Shown here: one piece after another, positions 16,999 through 25,261 of the stretch
Layout of the letters: each line of letters starts with the position of its first letter
Numbering within the stretch: position 1 is the first letter of the stretch
Assembly: GCA_045634005.1 (NCBI GenBank)
Contig: JAZQZL010000074.1
Coordinates: 1-45,169 of the forward strand
Direction of reading: 5' to 3'
Source: Flemingiibacterium sp045634005
GTDB taxonomy: Bacteria; Bacillota; Clostridia; Oscillospirales; CAG-272
DNA: 45,169 nt
The notes under the pieces: generated by a model
The model's database searches: none
Told to the model about the DNA's origin: nothing
The model's input: only the letters and a program-made list of their open reading frames with translations
Program-made: the position numbers and the translations under genes

Positions 16999-17343
16999 AT
17001 GCTTGATTTTATCGTAGGCTTTGCCGTTTCCGTGCTATCGGGACTCGGAATAGGCGGCGGAGGACTTCTCGTGATATGGCTCGTTCTCTATTGCTCCGTC
17101 GAGCAATTAAGCGCGCAGGGGATAAATCTCGTGTTTTTTCTCTTTTCCTCAACAGCAGCTATGGTCGTCCATTTCATGAAGCGAAAGCTTAATTTTAAGC
17201 TTATCGCTTATCTCACAGGTTTTGGCGTGATCGGTGCATTTCTCGGCAGCCTGCTTTCAAAAAGCGTATCCCCCGAGATAATCAGAAGCACGTTTGGAAT
17301 ACTCCTTATCATCTCGGGGGTTATGACAATATTCAAAAGGTAA
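16999..17343 (+). CDS. TSUP (TauE/SafE) transporter, C-terminal half
   Basis: A 114-residue membrane protein giving the second TauE/SafE repeat: SGLGIGGGGLLVIWLVL mirrors the glycine motif of the upstream ORF, and GFGVIGAFLGSLLSK follows. It is in the same reading frame as the first half, with only TAG CCT between stop and ATG, and GAGATAG can act as a ribosome site. Both halves are complete, so they probably assemble as a heteromer; a nonsense mutation in a formerly single gene is the alternative. Confidence 0.8.
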   Translation: MLDFIVGFAVSVLSGLGIGGGGLLVIWLVLYCSVEQLSAQGINLVFFLFSSTAAMVVHFMKRKLNFKLIAYLTGFGVIGAFLGSLLSKSVSPEIIRSTFGILLIISGVMTIFKR

Positions 17344-17373
17344 AAAATCCCCCGACGTTTTAGCGTCGGGGGA
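17342..17373 (-). terminator. Terminator for the LRR/SLH gene
   Basis: TCCCCCGACG 17348-17357 pairs with CGTCGGGGGA 17364-17373. On the minus strand a TTTTTT run follows, so it mainly serves the gene ending at 17381; it also sits directly after the TSUP stop. Confidence 0.88.
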
Positions 17374-17380
17374 CTTGGAA

Positions 17381-18727
17381 TCAACCAAACTTCTTCATAT
17401 ACTTTGCAAATACGTCGGCAGCCTGACCGCGGGTGGAAGCGGTCTGAGGACCAAAGGTGCTGTCAGCATTACCGATCATAATGCCCTGCTCCTTCATCCA
17501 AAGAACAGCGCCAGTAGCCCAGTCAGCAACCTGCTTCTTATCGGTGTAAGAAAGCTCGCCGGTAGTAGTAACGTCTACACCCTTGCTGTCAGCATAACGC
17601 CAAATGATAGTAGCCATCTGTTCGTTGGTGATCTTACCGTTAGGATCGAACTGAGTAGCGGAAATACCGTTTACGATACCCTCGGAAGCCGCCCATGCAA
17701 CTGCCTTGTCGTACCAAGAGCCTGCAACAACGTCCTTGAAGGTTGCATTGCCCTTATCGGGAGTACCCTCAAGACGGTGAAGAATAGTAACGAACTGAGC
17801 GCGTGTAAGAACGGTGTTTGGGCTGAACTCGGTATCAGACATACCAAGCATAACGCCCCTGATGTTTACGTACTTGACGCCGTCGAAGTACCAAGCACTC
17901 TCAAGAACGTCGGTGAAGGGGTTGGTCCACGCGTACGCATCATCCTCGGGAGCGAGAGTTCCGCTCTGCTTGAAGTTGATCTTGTTAGCAGTAGCGAAAG
18001 CATTAGCCGCAGAATTAGCAGCCGCGGTAATGGTAAGTCCGGTACAGCCGTCGAAAGCGTATCTGTCAATGGTTTCTACAGAGTTCGGAATGGTTGCATT
18101 CTTAAGTGCGGTGCAGTAACCGAATGCATTGTACGGAATCTCGGTAACGCCTGCAGGAATGCTGATTGCAACGAGCTTGGAACAGCCGCTGAATGCGGAG
18201 CTTCCGATAGTTTTAAGGTTTGCAGGGAGAGTTACGCCAGCGATAGACGAGCAATTCTCGAACGCCATATTGTCGATAGCGGTAACGCTTGCAGGAATGG
18301 TAACACTTGCAAGAGCGGTGCAGCCTGCGAAGGTGAGATTACGGATAGCGGTAACGCCCGAGGGAATAACCACAGCCGTAAGCTTTGCACAGTTTCTGAA
18401 TGCACCGACACCGATAGCCTTAACGGTCGAAGGAATGGTTACGCTCGTGATGTCAGAGCCACTGAAAGCGTAGTTACCGATAGAAGTAATGCCGCTCGAA
18501 ATAACGACAGAGGTGTAAGCCGCGTCTGCCCAAGGAGCGGGACTTAACTGATAATTATCCATCTTGCCGGTGCCGCTTATAGTAAGCACGCCGTTTGCTA
18601 CGCTCCAGGTAGCAGTAGCGCCGCAGGATCCGGATGTAGCCGAAGCCTGAACGCAGATAGCAGCAGATGCAAACAGCATCATAACAGCCATAACGGCGCA
18701 GATAATTTTAACCGAAATTCTTCTCAT
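17381..18727 (-). CDS. Secreted surface protein with BspA-type leucine-rich repeats and S-layer-homology domains
   Basis: A 448-residue protein with a signal peptide (MRRISVKIICAVMAVMMLFASAAICVQASA). Residues about 75-240 contain seven or so BspA-type LRR_5 repeats of roughly 23 residues with the pattern VTIPxxVxxIGxxAFxxCxxL. The last 180 residues hold three SLH domains, visible as AWYFDGVKYVNIRGVMLG, SWYDKAVAWAASEGIVNG and ADWATGAVLWMKEQGIMIG. SLH domains bind pyruvylated cell-wall polymers. It is probably a cell-surface adhesion or structural protein. The start has AAGGAGG, and a TATGCC/GGCATA hairpin sits just above it. It follows prs after 92 bases with no obvious promoter. Confidence 0.92.
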   Translation of the reverse strand: MRRISVKIICAVMAVMMLFASAAICVQASATSGSCGATATWSVANGVLTISGTGKMDNYQLSPAPWADAAYTSVVISSGITSIGNYAFSGSDITSVTIPSTVKAIGVGAFRNCAKLTAVVIPSGVTAIRNLTFAGCTALASVTIPASVTAIDNMAFENCSSIAGVTLPANLKTIGSSAFSGCSKLVAISIPAGVTEIPYNAFGYCTALKNATIPNSVETIDRYAFDGCTGLTITAAANSAANAFATANKINFKQSGTLAPEDDAYAWTNPFTDVLESAWYFDGVKYVNIRGVMLGMSDTEFSPNTVLTRAQFVTILHRLEGTPDKGNATFKDVVAGSWYDKAVAWAASEGIVNGISATQFDPNGKITNEQMATIIWRYADSKGVDVTTTGELSYTDKKQVADWATGAVLWMKEQGIMIGNADSTFGPQTASTRGQAADVFAKYMKKFG

Positions 18728-18741
18728 TATTTTATCCTCCT

Positions 18742-18756
18742 TATGCCATTGGCATA
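18742..18756 (-). promoter_or_regulatory. Small hairpin next to the ribosome site of the LRR/SLH gene
   Basis: TATGCC 18742-18747 and GGCATA 18751-18756 form a 6-bp hairpin that directly abuts the AAGGAGG site on the minus strand. It could modulate translation or mRNA stability; no function is shown. Confidence 0.4.
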
Positions 18757-18819
18757 TTTGTTACTTGATTTGTCCGCATGTGCTGCGGTTGTTTACTGAA
18801 TTTTATGTAGCTTATCCGA

Positions 18820-19935
18820 TTACTCAAGACCGTTAGCCTTGCGCTTGTCAACGAGATTGTTGATTCTCGTGACGGGGTTGAGTAGCGCGCTTATCGAATG
18901 GTCGTGATTGAGCGTGTCGATGATGTACGAGATGTACTTGCACATATTAACCTCAACGAACCACTCACGCTTTTTCAATTCCTCAGTGCGGTAAATAAGG
19001 TTGGTCGTAAAGATACGGTCAATGATTCCCTCTTCGTAAGCCGCGTCGAATCTGTCAAGACCGTTGCAGAACAGACCGAAGGTCGAGAATACGAATATTC
19101 TCTTTGCGCCCTTGCTCTTTAACTGTCTTGCAACGTCAAGCATAGAGTCACCGGAGCTTATCATATCGTCAACGACGATAGCATCCTTACCGTGAAGGTC
19201 GCGTCCGAGATACTCGTGCGCCTCGATGGGGTTCTTGCCGTCGATTACCACAGCGTAGTTACGGCGCTTGTAGAACATACCGAGGTCAAGACCGAGGACA
19301 GAGGAATAATAGATACAACGGCTCATACCGCCCTCGTCGGGAGATACGACCGAAAGATTGTCGCGGTTGAGCTTAATATCGGGAACGTTCTTGCAAAGAG
19401 CCTTTATCATCTGATAGGTACAGCGAACGTTTTCAAAGCCCGAAAGCGGAATTGCGTTCTGTACGCGTGCATCGTGAGCGTCGAAGGTGATAATGTTGGA
19501 AACACCCATCGCAACGAGCTCCTGAAGTGCGTTTGCACAGTCGAGAGATTCTCTGGAGGAGCGCTTGTGCTGACGTCCCTCATAAAGCATCGGCATAATA
19601 ACCGAAATGCGGCGCGCCTTACCGCCGATAGCAGCGATGACACGCTTTAAGTCCTGATAGTGATCGTCCGGGCTCATCGGTACGGTCATACCGTACATCT
19701 TATATGTAACGCCGTAGTTGAAGCAGTCGTTTACAATGTAAACGTCGTGACCGCGAAGCGATTCGTGTATATTACACTTTGCCTCACCGGTACCGAAGCG
19801 AGTGCAGTCAGCCTGAACGACAAAGGATTTGTCGGTTCCTCTCCACTCCTTGAGATACGCATCAACCTGAGCGGTCAATTCTTCACAGCCGCGAGTTCCG
19901 ATAACACTAAGTTCGCCGTATAAAGTCTCATCCAT
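18820..19935 (-). CDS. prs: Ribose-phosphate pyrophosphokinase (PRPP synthase), long clostridial form
   Basis: Makes PRPP from ribose 5-phosphate and ATP for nucleotide, His and Trp synthesis. The PRPP loop is DAIVVDDMISSGDSML near residue 270 (DDMIDTGGT in classic enzymes), and the region after the catalytic flexible loop has FDAHDARVQNAIPLSGFENV. The ATP-binding segment MPMLYEGRQHKRSSRES replaces the classic YARQDRK. At 371 residues it is about 55 longer than standard Prs, a form found in many Clostridia. The start at 19935 is set by CGGAGG. It has its own extended -10 promoter and precedes the LRR/SLH gene. Confidence 0.88.
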   Translation of the reverse strand: MDETLYGELSVIGTRGCEELTAQVDAYLKEWRGTDKSFVVQADCTRFGTGEAKCNIHESLRGHDVYIVNDCFNYGVTYKMYGMTVPMSPDDHYQDLKRVIAAIGGKARRISVIMPMLYEGRQHKRSSRESLDCANALQELVAMGVSNIITFDAHDARVQNAIPLSGFENVRCTYQMIKALCKNVPDIKLNRDNLSVVSPDEGGMSRCIYYSSVLGLDLGMFYKRRNYAVVIDGKNPIEAHEYLGRDLHGKDAIVVDDMISSGDSMLDVARQLKSKGAKRIFVFSTFGLFCNGLDRFDAAYEEGIIDRIFTTNLIYRTEELKKREWFVEVNMCKYISYIIDTLNHDHSISALLNPVTRINNLVDKRKANGLE

Positions 19936-20016
19936 ATTTGATTTTTCCTCCGTAAACAGCCTTGCGGCGATAACTGAACACAGCTCACCTATAAGGCAAC
20001 CAATAGTCACACAGAC

Positions 20017-20025
20017 ATTATAACA
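20017..20025 (-). promoter_or_regulatory. Extended -10 promoter of prs
   Basis: On the minus strand TGT-TATAAT is an extended -10 box; no good -35 hexamer is present at 17 bases. The leader to the chosen prs start would be about 75 bases. Confidence 0.6.
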
Positions 20026-20244
20026 TACAATCGCGAATTTTAAAAGACTTTTTTTGATATTTTTATTTATTTATGAAAACTGCCCAAAACGATTTCAGCC
20101 ATTTTGTGCATTGTACCACATCACCTACTTATACCCTTACAGGCCGAATGGCATTTATGGCGTACAACATCACCAAAAACGCACTTTTTAATTAGGCAAC
20201 TATCACTAAAAATCACAATCTGTTCAAAAACTCGAAATATTTTC

Positions 20245-20273
20245 TTGACAATCGTACTCGTTTTTGTTATAAT
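20245..20273 (+). promoter_or_regulatory. Consensus promoter of the BMP lipoprotein gene
   Basis: TTGACA 20245-20250 and TATAAT 20268-20273 are separated by 17 bases, a perfect vegetative promoter, in line with strong expression of the binding protein. Confidence 0.9.
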
Positions 20274-20324
20274 TTGAGCGAGGGGAAAAATTCCCCTAAA
20301 ATAAAATTCAAGGAGATTGAAACA

Positions 20325-21440
20325 ATGAAAAAGATTCTTTCCTTCATTCTTGTTGCTATGATGCTCGCAACTATGCTTCTCACCGGCTGCGGCACCACCG
20401 GCACCACCGGCGATGACACTATCGGCGACACCACCGATGCTCTCACGCTCGAGAACATCAAGGTTGCATTCCTCTACGTAGGCACCATCGGTGACCTTGG
20501 TTACTCCTACGCACACGATCAGGGCAGACTTGCTCTCGAGGCTATGGGCGTTACCACCACCTACGTTGAGAACGTTCCTGAGTCCTCCGAGTGTGAGGTT
20601 ACTCTCCGTCAGCTTTGCGACGAGGGTTACAACGTAATCTACGCTACCTCCTTCGGCCCCGGCGAGTGGGTTGAAAAGGTTGCTAAGGATTATCCCGATG
20701 TATACTTCGGTCACGCTACCGGTTACATCACCGGCGACAACTACGGTAACTACATGGGCCGCGTTTACGAAGCTCGTTACCTCGCAGGCGTTGTTGCAGC
20801 TCTTAACTCCCCCACCGGCAAGATCGGTTACGTTGCAGCTATGAAGATTCCGGAAGTTATCCGCGGTATCAACGCGTTTACTCTCGGTGTTCGCTCTGTC
20901 AACCCCGAGGCTACCGTTGAGGTAGTATGGACCAACACCTGGTTCGACGTTACCATTGAGAAGACCGCTGCTCTTGAGCTTATCAACAAGGGTTGCGACC
21001 TCATCGCTCAGCACTGCGACTCCACCGCTCCCCAGCTCGCAGCTCAGGAAAAGGGCGTTAAGGCTATCGGCTACAACTCCTCCACTCCTACCGCTGCTCC
21101 CGCAGCTTACCTCACTGCTCCTCTCTTCCACTGGGGCGTTTACTACTGCCAGGACGTTCAGGCGATCGTTGACGGCACCTGGACCGGCGCTACCTACTGG
21201 GAAGGTCTCTCCGCTGGTATGGTATCTCTCGATACCCTTACCGAGAACTGCGTAGAGGGCACCGCTGAGGCTGTTGCTGCCGCAGAGGCTGCTATCAAGG
21301 ACGGTTCTCTCGTTATCTTCGCAGGCGAGCTCAAGGACAACACCGGTGCTGTTAGAGTTGAGGCTGGTCAGACTATGACCGACGCTGAGCTCCAGGCATT
21401 CGACTGGTTCGTTGAGGGCGTTATCGGCTCCATCAACTAA
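20325..21440 (+). CDS. BMP (PnrA/Med-like) family substrate-binding lipoprotein of an ABC importer
   Basis: A 371-residue lipoprotein. The signal peptide ends in the lipobox LLTGC at about residue 21, followed by a Gly/Thr linker. The body reads KVAFLYVGTIGDLGYSYAHDQG, then YNVIYATSFGPGEW, and GHATGYITGDNYGNYMGRVYEARYLAGVVAAL, the standard basic-membrane-protein pattern. BMP proteins bind nucleosides or related small molecules outside the membrane. Codon choice is strongly biased, indicating high expression. The start has AAGGAG. A terminator and a second promoter separate it from the ATPase and permeases, which lets the cell make more binding protein than transporter. Confidence 0.92.
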   Translation: MKKILSFILVAMMLATMLLTGCGTTGTTGDDTIGDTTDALTLENIKVAFLYVGTIGDLGYSYAHDQGRLALEAMGVTTTYVENVPESSECEVTLRQLCDEGYNVIYATSFGPGEWVEKVAKDYPDVYFGHATGYITGDNYGNYMGRVYEARYLAGVVAALNSPTGKIGYVAAMKIPEVIRGINAFTLGVRSVNPEATVEVVWTNTWFDVTIEKTAALELINKGCDLIAQHCDSTAPQLAAQEKGVKAIGYNSSTPTAAPAAYLTAPLFHWGVYYCQDVQAIVDGTWTGATYWEGLSAGMVSLDTLTENCVEGTAEAVAAAEAAIKDGSLVIFAGELKDNTGAVRVEAGQTMTDAELQAFDWFVEGVIGSIN

Positions 21441-21468
21441 TTGATGAGTCAATAAAAATCGCATCGTT

Positions 21469-21496
21469 TCGCCACCCCGAGGGGTGGCGATTTTTT
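21469..21496 (+). terminator. Terminator after the BMP lipoprotein gene
   Basis: TCGCCACCCC 21469-21478 pairs with GGGGTGGCGA 21481-21490, followed by TTTTTT. It is a strong intrinsic terminator. Confidence 0.92.
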
Positions 21497-21519
21497 ATTT
21501 ACGAATTATTGATTATCTC

Positions 21520-21549
21520 TTGACGAACGCTGTCGTTATATGGTATAAT
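21520..21549 (+). promoter_or_regulatory. Promoter of the ABC transporter genes
   Basis: TTGACG 21520-21525 and TATAAT 21544-21549 are separated by 18 bases. It lies just after the lipoprotein terminator and 35 bases before the ATPase start. Confidence 0.75.
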
Positions 21550-21584
21550 AGTATATATATTTTTATTTTTTGAGGAAACAGCTT

Positions 21585-23120
21585 ATGAATGAGATCTGCG
21601 TTAAACTCGAAGGCATATGTAAAGCCTTCGGCCCCGTCAAAGCAAACAATAATATAAACTTTGACGTACGCTCGGGCGAGATCCATGCTCTGCTCGGCGA
21701 AAACGGCTCCGGCAAGTCAACTCTCATGAATATCCTTTCGGGTATTTACTCCCCCGACAGCGGCTCTATTGAACTTTACGGCGAGCCCATAGCGTTCACG
21801 TCCCCCAAGGATTCTATCGCCGCAGGCATCGGCATGGTGCACCAGCACTTCAAGCTCGTCGACGTGCTCTCCGCCAAGGAAAATATCATCGGCGGCAATA
21901 AGAGCACCGGATTTTTCACGGGCGGTAAGGCTATGGCTTCGAAGATCCGCGAGATCGAGGACAAGTACGGTCTTCACCTTGACCCCGACAAAAAGGTCTA
22001 CAATATGTCCGTATCCGAGAAGCAGACCTGCGAAATCCTTAAGGTTCTCTACCGCGGCGCAAAGATACTCATTCTCGATGAGCCGACCGCCGTGCTTACT
22101 CCGCAGGAGATCACCGTTCTTTTCGATATTCTTCGCAAAATGAAGGCGCAGGGCTGCTCTATCGTTATCATAACGCATAAGCTCGCAGAGGTGCTTGAGA
22201 TCTCTGACCGCGTTACTATTATGCGTAAGGGCGAGTCGATAAAGACCGTCAACACCGCTGAAACTAACGCAGCGGAGCTTACCGAAATGATGGTCGGTCA
22301 CCCAATCTCGCTCGATATAGACTGCGTCCCCGTAGAGGAAGAAAAGAAGCACAAGCTTCTCGAAATCACCAACCTTACCGTAATGAACGCTGACCATCGC
22401 CGTGCGCTCGACGAGATTTCATTTTCCCTCTCGTCAGGCGAAATCCTCGGCGTTGCAGGTATCGCAGGAAGCGGACAGAAGGAGCTTTGCGAAACCATCG
22501 CAGGTCTTGACAAGGTAGCAAGCGGCGACATCGTGTTCAAGGGCTCGTCCATCGTTGGACTTTCGCCCAGAAGCATCATTCGTCACGGTATAACAATGTC
22601 GTTTATTCCCGAGGACAGACTCGGAATGGGACTTGTCGGCTCGATGTCTATAATCGATAACGTTCTGCTCAAATCCTATCAGAATATGCCCGGTGTGTTT
22701 ATGAACCGCAAGGAAGGCGCCGAGATCGCAAACGATATAATCGAGCGCTTCGCTATCGCAACGCCGTCGGCCCAGCATACCGTAAACAAGCTCTCCGGCG
22801 GTAACATTCAGAAGGTACTGCTCGGACGCGAAATAAACTTAAACCCCGAGCTTCTCATCACCGCGTACCCTGTTCGCGGACTTGATATCGGCGCATCGTA
22901 CAACATCTACGACGTGCTCAACGAGCAAAAGCAAAAGGGTGTCGGCATTCTCTTTATCGGTGAGGACCTCGACGTTCTTCTCGGTATATCCGACAGAATA
23001 ATGGTACTCCACGAGGGCAAGGTTATGGACATCCTCGATGCAAGAAAGACAAACAAGCAGGAGCTCGGTATGCTCATGCTCGGTCACAAGAACGACGAAA
23101 GGAGCGGCGAAAATGCTTAA
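21585..23120 (+). CDS. Double-domain ABC transporter ATPase, BMP/nucleoside-type
   Basis: A 511-residue protein with two fused nucleotide-binding domains, energising the BMP importer. Domain 1 has Walker A LLGENGSGKSTLMNIL (residues about 35-50), Q-loop MVHQHFKL, an altered signature MSVSEKQTCEILK and Walker B ILILDEPTAVLTP. Domain 2 (from about 255) has a degenerate Walker A GIAGSGQKELCETIAG lacking the Lys, signature LSGGNIQKVLLGREI and PVRGLDIGASY; the degenerate site is normal in this family. The start at 21585 follows TGAGGAAACAGC; an upstream TTG is the alternative. It overlaps the next gene by 8 bases. Confidence 0.92.
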   Translation: MNEICVKLEGICKAFGPVKANNNINFDVRSGEIHALLGENGSGKSTLMNILSGIYSPDSGSIELYGEPIAFTSPKDSIAAGIGMVHQHFKLVDVLSAKENIIGGNKSTGFFTGGKAMASKIREIEDKYGLHLDPDKKVYNMSVSEKQTCEILKVLYRGAKILILDEPTAVLTPQEITVLFDILRKMKAQGCSIVIITHKLAEVLEISDRVTIMRKGESIKTVNTAETNAAELTEMMVGHPISLDIDCVPVEEEKKHKLLEITNLTVMNADHRRALDEISFSLSSGEILGVAGIAGSGQKELCETIAGLDKVASGDIVFKGSSIVGLSPRSIIRHGITMSFIPEDRLGMGLVGSMSIIDNVLLKSYQNMPGVFMNRKEGAEIANDIIERFAIATPSAQHTVNKLSGGNIQKVLLGREINLNPELLITAYPVRGLDIGASYNIYDVLNEQKQKGVGILFIGEDLDVLLGISDRIMVLHEGKVMDILDARKTNKQELGMLMLGHKNDERSGENA

Positions 23121-24171
23121 AATACAGAAAAAACAAGGCTTATCGCCCAGAAATGAAGCGCTCCTTCGTATCGGTACGGTTGTGATCGCGCTTGTTGCCG
23201 CCGGTATCATAATGGCGCTTCTCGGATACAATCCGATCGATATGTACGTCAAGATGATAAAGGGCTCGCTCGGCTCGAAGTACTACTTCAAGTCCACCGT
23301 AGAAAAGTGCATTCCCCTTCTCATAATGTCGCTCGGCGTTTCCATCGCATTCAAGATGAAATTCTGGAACATCGGTGCAGAGGGACAGTTCTATATGGGC
23401 GCATTCGGCGCTACTTGGGTTTGGCTGCTCCTGCCCGAAACCACGCCTATCTGGCTGATGCTTCCCGTTATGGCACTCGCATCGTTCGTATTCGGCGGAC
23501 TTTGGGCGCTTATCCCCGCGATCTTGAAGCACAAGCTCTCAACAAGCGAAACGCTCGTTACGCTTATGCTTAACTATATAGCAATCAAGTGGATATCTTA
23601 TCTGCAGTACGGTCCCTGGAAGGATCCCGCAGAACGCGGTATGCCCAAGATATTCAAATTCACCGAGAACTCTGCCCTGCCCACTGTTTTCGATATTCAT
23701 ATCGGTTGGATAGTGGCGCTCGTTCTCGTCGTGATCGCTTATATTATTATGAACTATTCCAAGTTCGGCTTTGAGATCTCCGTGCTCGGTGAAAATCCGC
23801 AGACGGCAAGATACGCAGGTATGAACGTTACCAAAACACTCCTTATCGCCGTTATCATTTCCGGAGGCATCTGCGGTATTGCAGGTATGCTTCAGGCGAC
23901 GGGCAGCGAAGGCCGACTCGGCGATAATATTTCCGCGGGACTCGGATTTACAGCTATCATCACAGCGTGGCTTGCAAAGCTCTCCGCTCCGATGATACTC
24001 GTCGTATCATTCCTTTTTGCGATACTTCTTCAGGGCGGCAAATACCTTCAGGTTATGCAGATCCCCGCATCCGTATCCGAGGTTATTCAGGGTATAATCC
24101 TCTTCTTCGTGCTTGCGAGTGAATTCTTCGCAAACTACAGAATAGTCTTTAAGCGAAAGGAGAACAAATAA
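23113..24171 (+). CDS. ABC transporter permease 1 (BMP/nucleoside-type, BPD_transp_2)
   Basis: A 352-residue membrane protein with about nine or ten helices. IPLLIMSLGVSIAFKMKFWNIGAEGQFYMGAFGA near residue 65 and GENPQTARYAGMNVTKTLL near residue 230 are the typical motifs of the LivH/RbsC-like permeases used with BMP proteins. The start at 23113 is set by AAAGGAGCGGCGAAA inside the end of the ATPase gene. It overlaps the next permease gene by one base (TAATG), a sign of coupled translation. Confidence 0.92.
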   Translation: MLKIQKKQGLSPRNEALLRIGTVVIALVAAGIIMALLGYNPIDMYVKMIKGSLGSKYYFKSTVEKCIPLLIMSLGVSIAFKMKFWNIGAEGQFYMGAFGATWVWLLLPETTPIWLMLPVMALASFVFGGLWALIPAILKHKLSTSETLVTLMLNYIAIKWISYLQYGPWKDPAERGMPKIFKFTENSALPTVFDIHIGWIVALVLVVIAYIIMNYSKFGFEISVLGENPQTARYAGMNVTKTLLIAVIISGGICGIAGMLQATGSEGRLGDNISAGLGFTAIITAWLAKLSAPMILVVSFLFAILLQGGKYLQVMQIPASVSEVIQGIILFFVLASEFFANYRIVFKRKENK

Positions 24172-25181
24172 TGGAATGGCTTGATCAGCTTTCGCTGTTT
24201 TTACAGTCCACCGTCCAGATGGGCACGCCGATACTTCTCGGCACGCTCGGCGGCATTCTCAACGAGAAGGTCGGACACACTAACCTCGGCGTTGAGGGTA
24301 TGATGCTTATGGGCGCAGTTATCGGTTATATGACCGGTGTAAACACGGGAAATCCCATCGTTTCTATCCTTGCCGCAGGTCTTGCCGGCGCACTTTGCGC
24401 ACTTATCTATGCTATCGTAACCGTAACCTTTATGGGTAATCACGTTGTTACGGGTCTTGTTCTTACCATTTTCGGTACGGGTCTTTCGAGCTTCCTCGGT
24501 AATACTACCGTTGAGGTTCTCGATGCTCTCGGAAATCCCGCAATGCAGCCTTATACGCAGGCAAATCTGCCGCTTACGGTTTCGAAGCCGCTTGCAGCGT
24601 TTGACTTCCCAGCACTTTCCGAAATCCCGCTCCTTGGCAACATGTTCTTTAAGCAGAGCATCTACGTTTACGTTTCGCTCGCACTCGCAGTTGTACTCGC
24701 TATATATATGAAGCGAACCCGTCTTGGACTTAACATGCGTATGATTGGCGAAAACCCCGGTGCCGCTGACGCTTCTGGCATCAATATCATAGCATATAAG
24801 TACACCCATATTTGCATCGGCGGCTTCCTTTGCGGCCTTGGCGGAGCGTACCTCTCGCTCGTTTACGCTTGCCGCTGGCAGGAAGAAATGACCGCAGGTA
24901 TGGGCTGGATCGCCGTTGCACTCGTTATCTTCGCAACGTGGGATCCGCTTAAGGCTATCTTCGGCGCGTACTTCTTCGGTGCGATGAGCGCCCTCGGTCT
25001 TAAGATACAGAATCTTTCAATTCCTATGTTTGGCAAGGACGTAAAGATCGCCTCTGAATTTCTCGCGATGCTCCCCTACATTATGACTATCGTGGTTCTT
25101 ATAGTAATCACGCTTCGCAAGAAGAAGGAGTATCAGGCACCTGCCGCACTCGGCCTTCCGTATTTCAGAGAAGACCGTTAA
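24171..25181 (+). CDS. ABC transporter permease 2 (BMP/nucleoside-type, BPD_transp_2)
   Basis: A 336-residue polytopic membrane protein. GTPILLGTLGGILNEKVGHTNLGVEGMMLMGA near the N-terminus and GENPGAADASGINIIAYKYTHICIGGFLCGLGGAYLS near residue 198 match the second permease of BMP-type nucleoside importers. It pairs with permease 1 to form the translocation path. The start codon shares its A with the preceding stop codon. A stable hairpin follows at 25203-25231. Confidence 0.92.
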   Translation: MEWLDQLSLFLQSTVQMGTPILLGTLGGILNEKVGHTNLGVEGMMLMGAVIGYMTGVNTGNPIVSILAAGLAGALCALIYAIVTVTFMGNHVVTGLVLTIFGTGLSSFLGNTTVEVLDALGNPAMQPYTQANLPLTVSKPLAAFDFPALSEIPLLGNMFFKQSIYVYVSLALAVVLAIYMKRTRLGLNMRMIGENPGAADASGINIIAYKYTHICIGGFLCGLGGAYLSLVYACRWQEEMTAGMGWIAVALVIFATWDPLKAIFGAYFFGAMSALGLKIQNLSIPMFGKDVKIASEFLAMLPYIMTIVVLIVITLRKKKEYQAPAALGLPYFREDR

Positions 25182-25202
25182 ACAAAAAGGATACAAAAAA
25201 AT

Positions 25203-25231
25203 CCCGTCCGTGTCTATTTGGTGCGGACGGG
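25203..25231 (+). terminator. Stem-loop after the ABC permease operon
   Basis: CCCGTCCG 25203-25210 pairs with CGGACGGG 25224-25231 around a 13-base loop. No T run follows on the plus strand, so it may stabilise the transcript end or be a weak, possibly factor-dependent, terminator rather than a standard intrinsic one. Confidence 0.5.
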
Positions 25232-25261
25232 CTAATCTTGTAATAATTTAAGAGGTTATTT

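Larger units (their letters stand above)
19936..20324. other. 389-bp intergenic region between prs and the BMP lipoprotein gene
   Basis: It holds the two divergent promoters listed separately. The middle (about 20040-20240) shows no open gene I trust. It contains an imperfect direct repeat on the minus strand, GGTGATGTTGTAC and GGTGATGTGGTAC, about 50 bases apart. I recognise no riboswitch or RNA family in it. Confidence 0.5.

Noticed and set aside
20121..21464. 447-codon minus-strand frame across the BMP lipoprotein gene
   Set aside because: The opposite strand encodes an obvious lipoprotein with strong promoter and ribosome site; the antisense frame has no such support.
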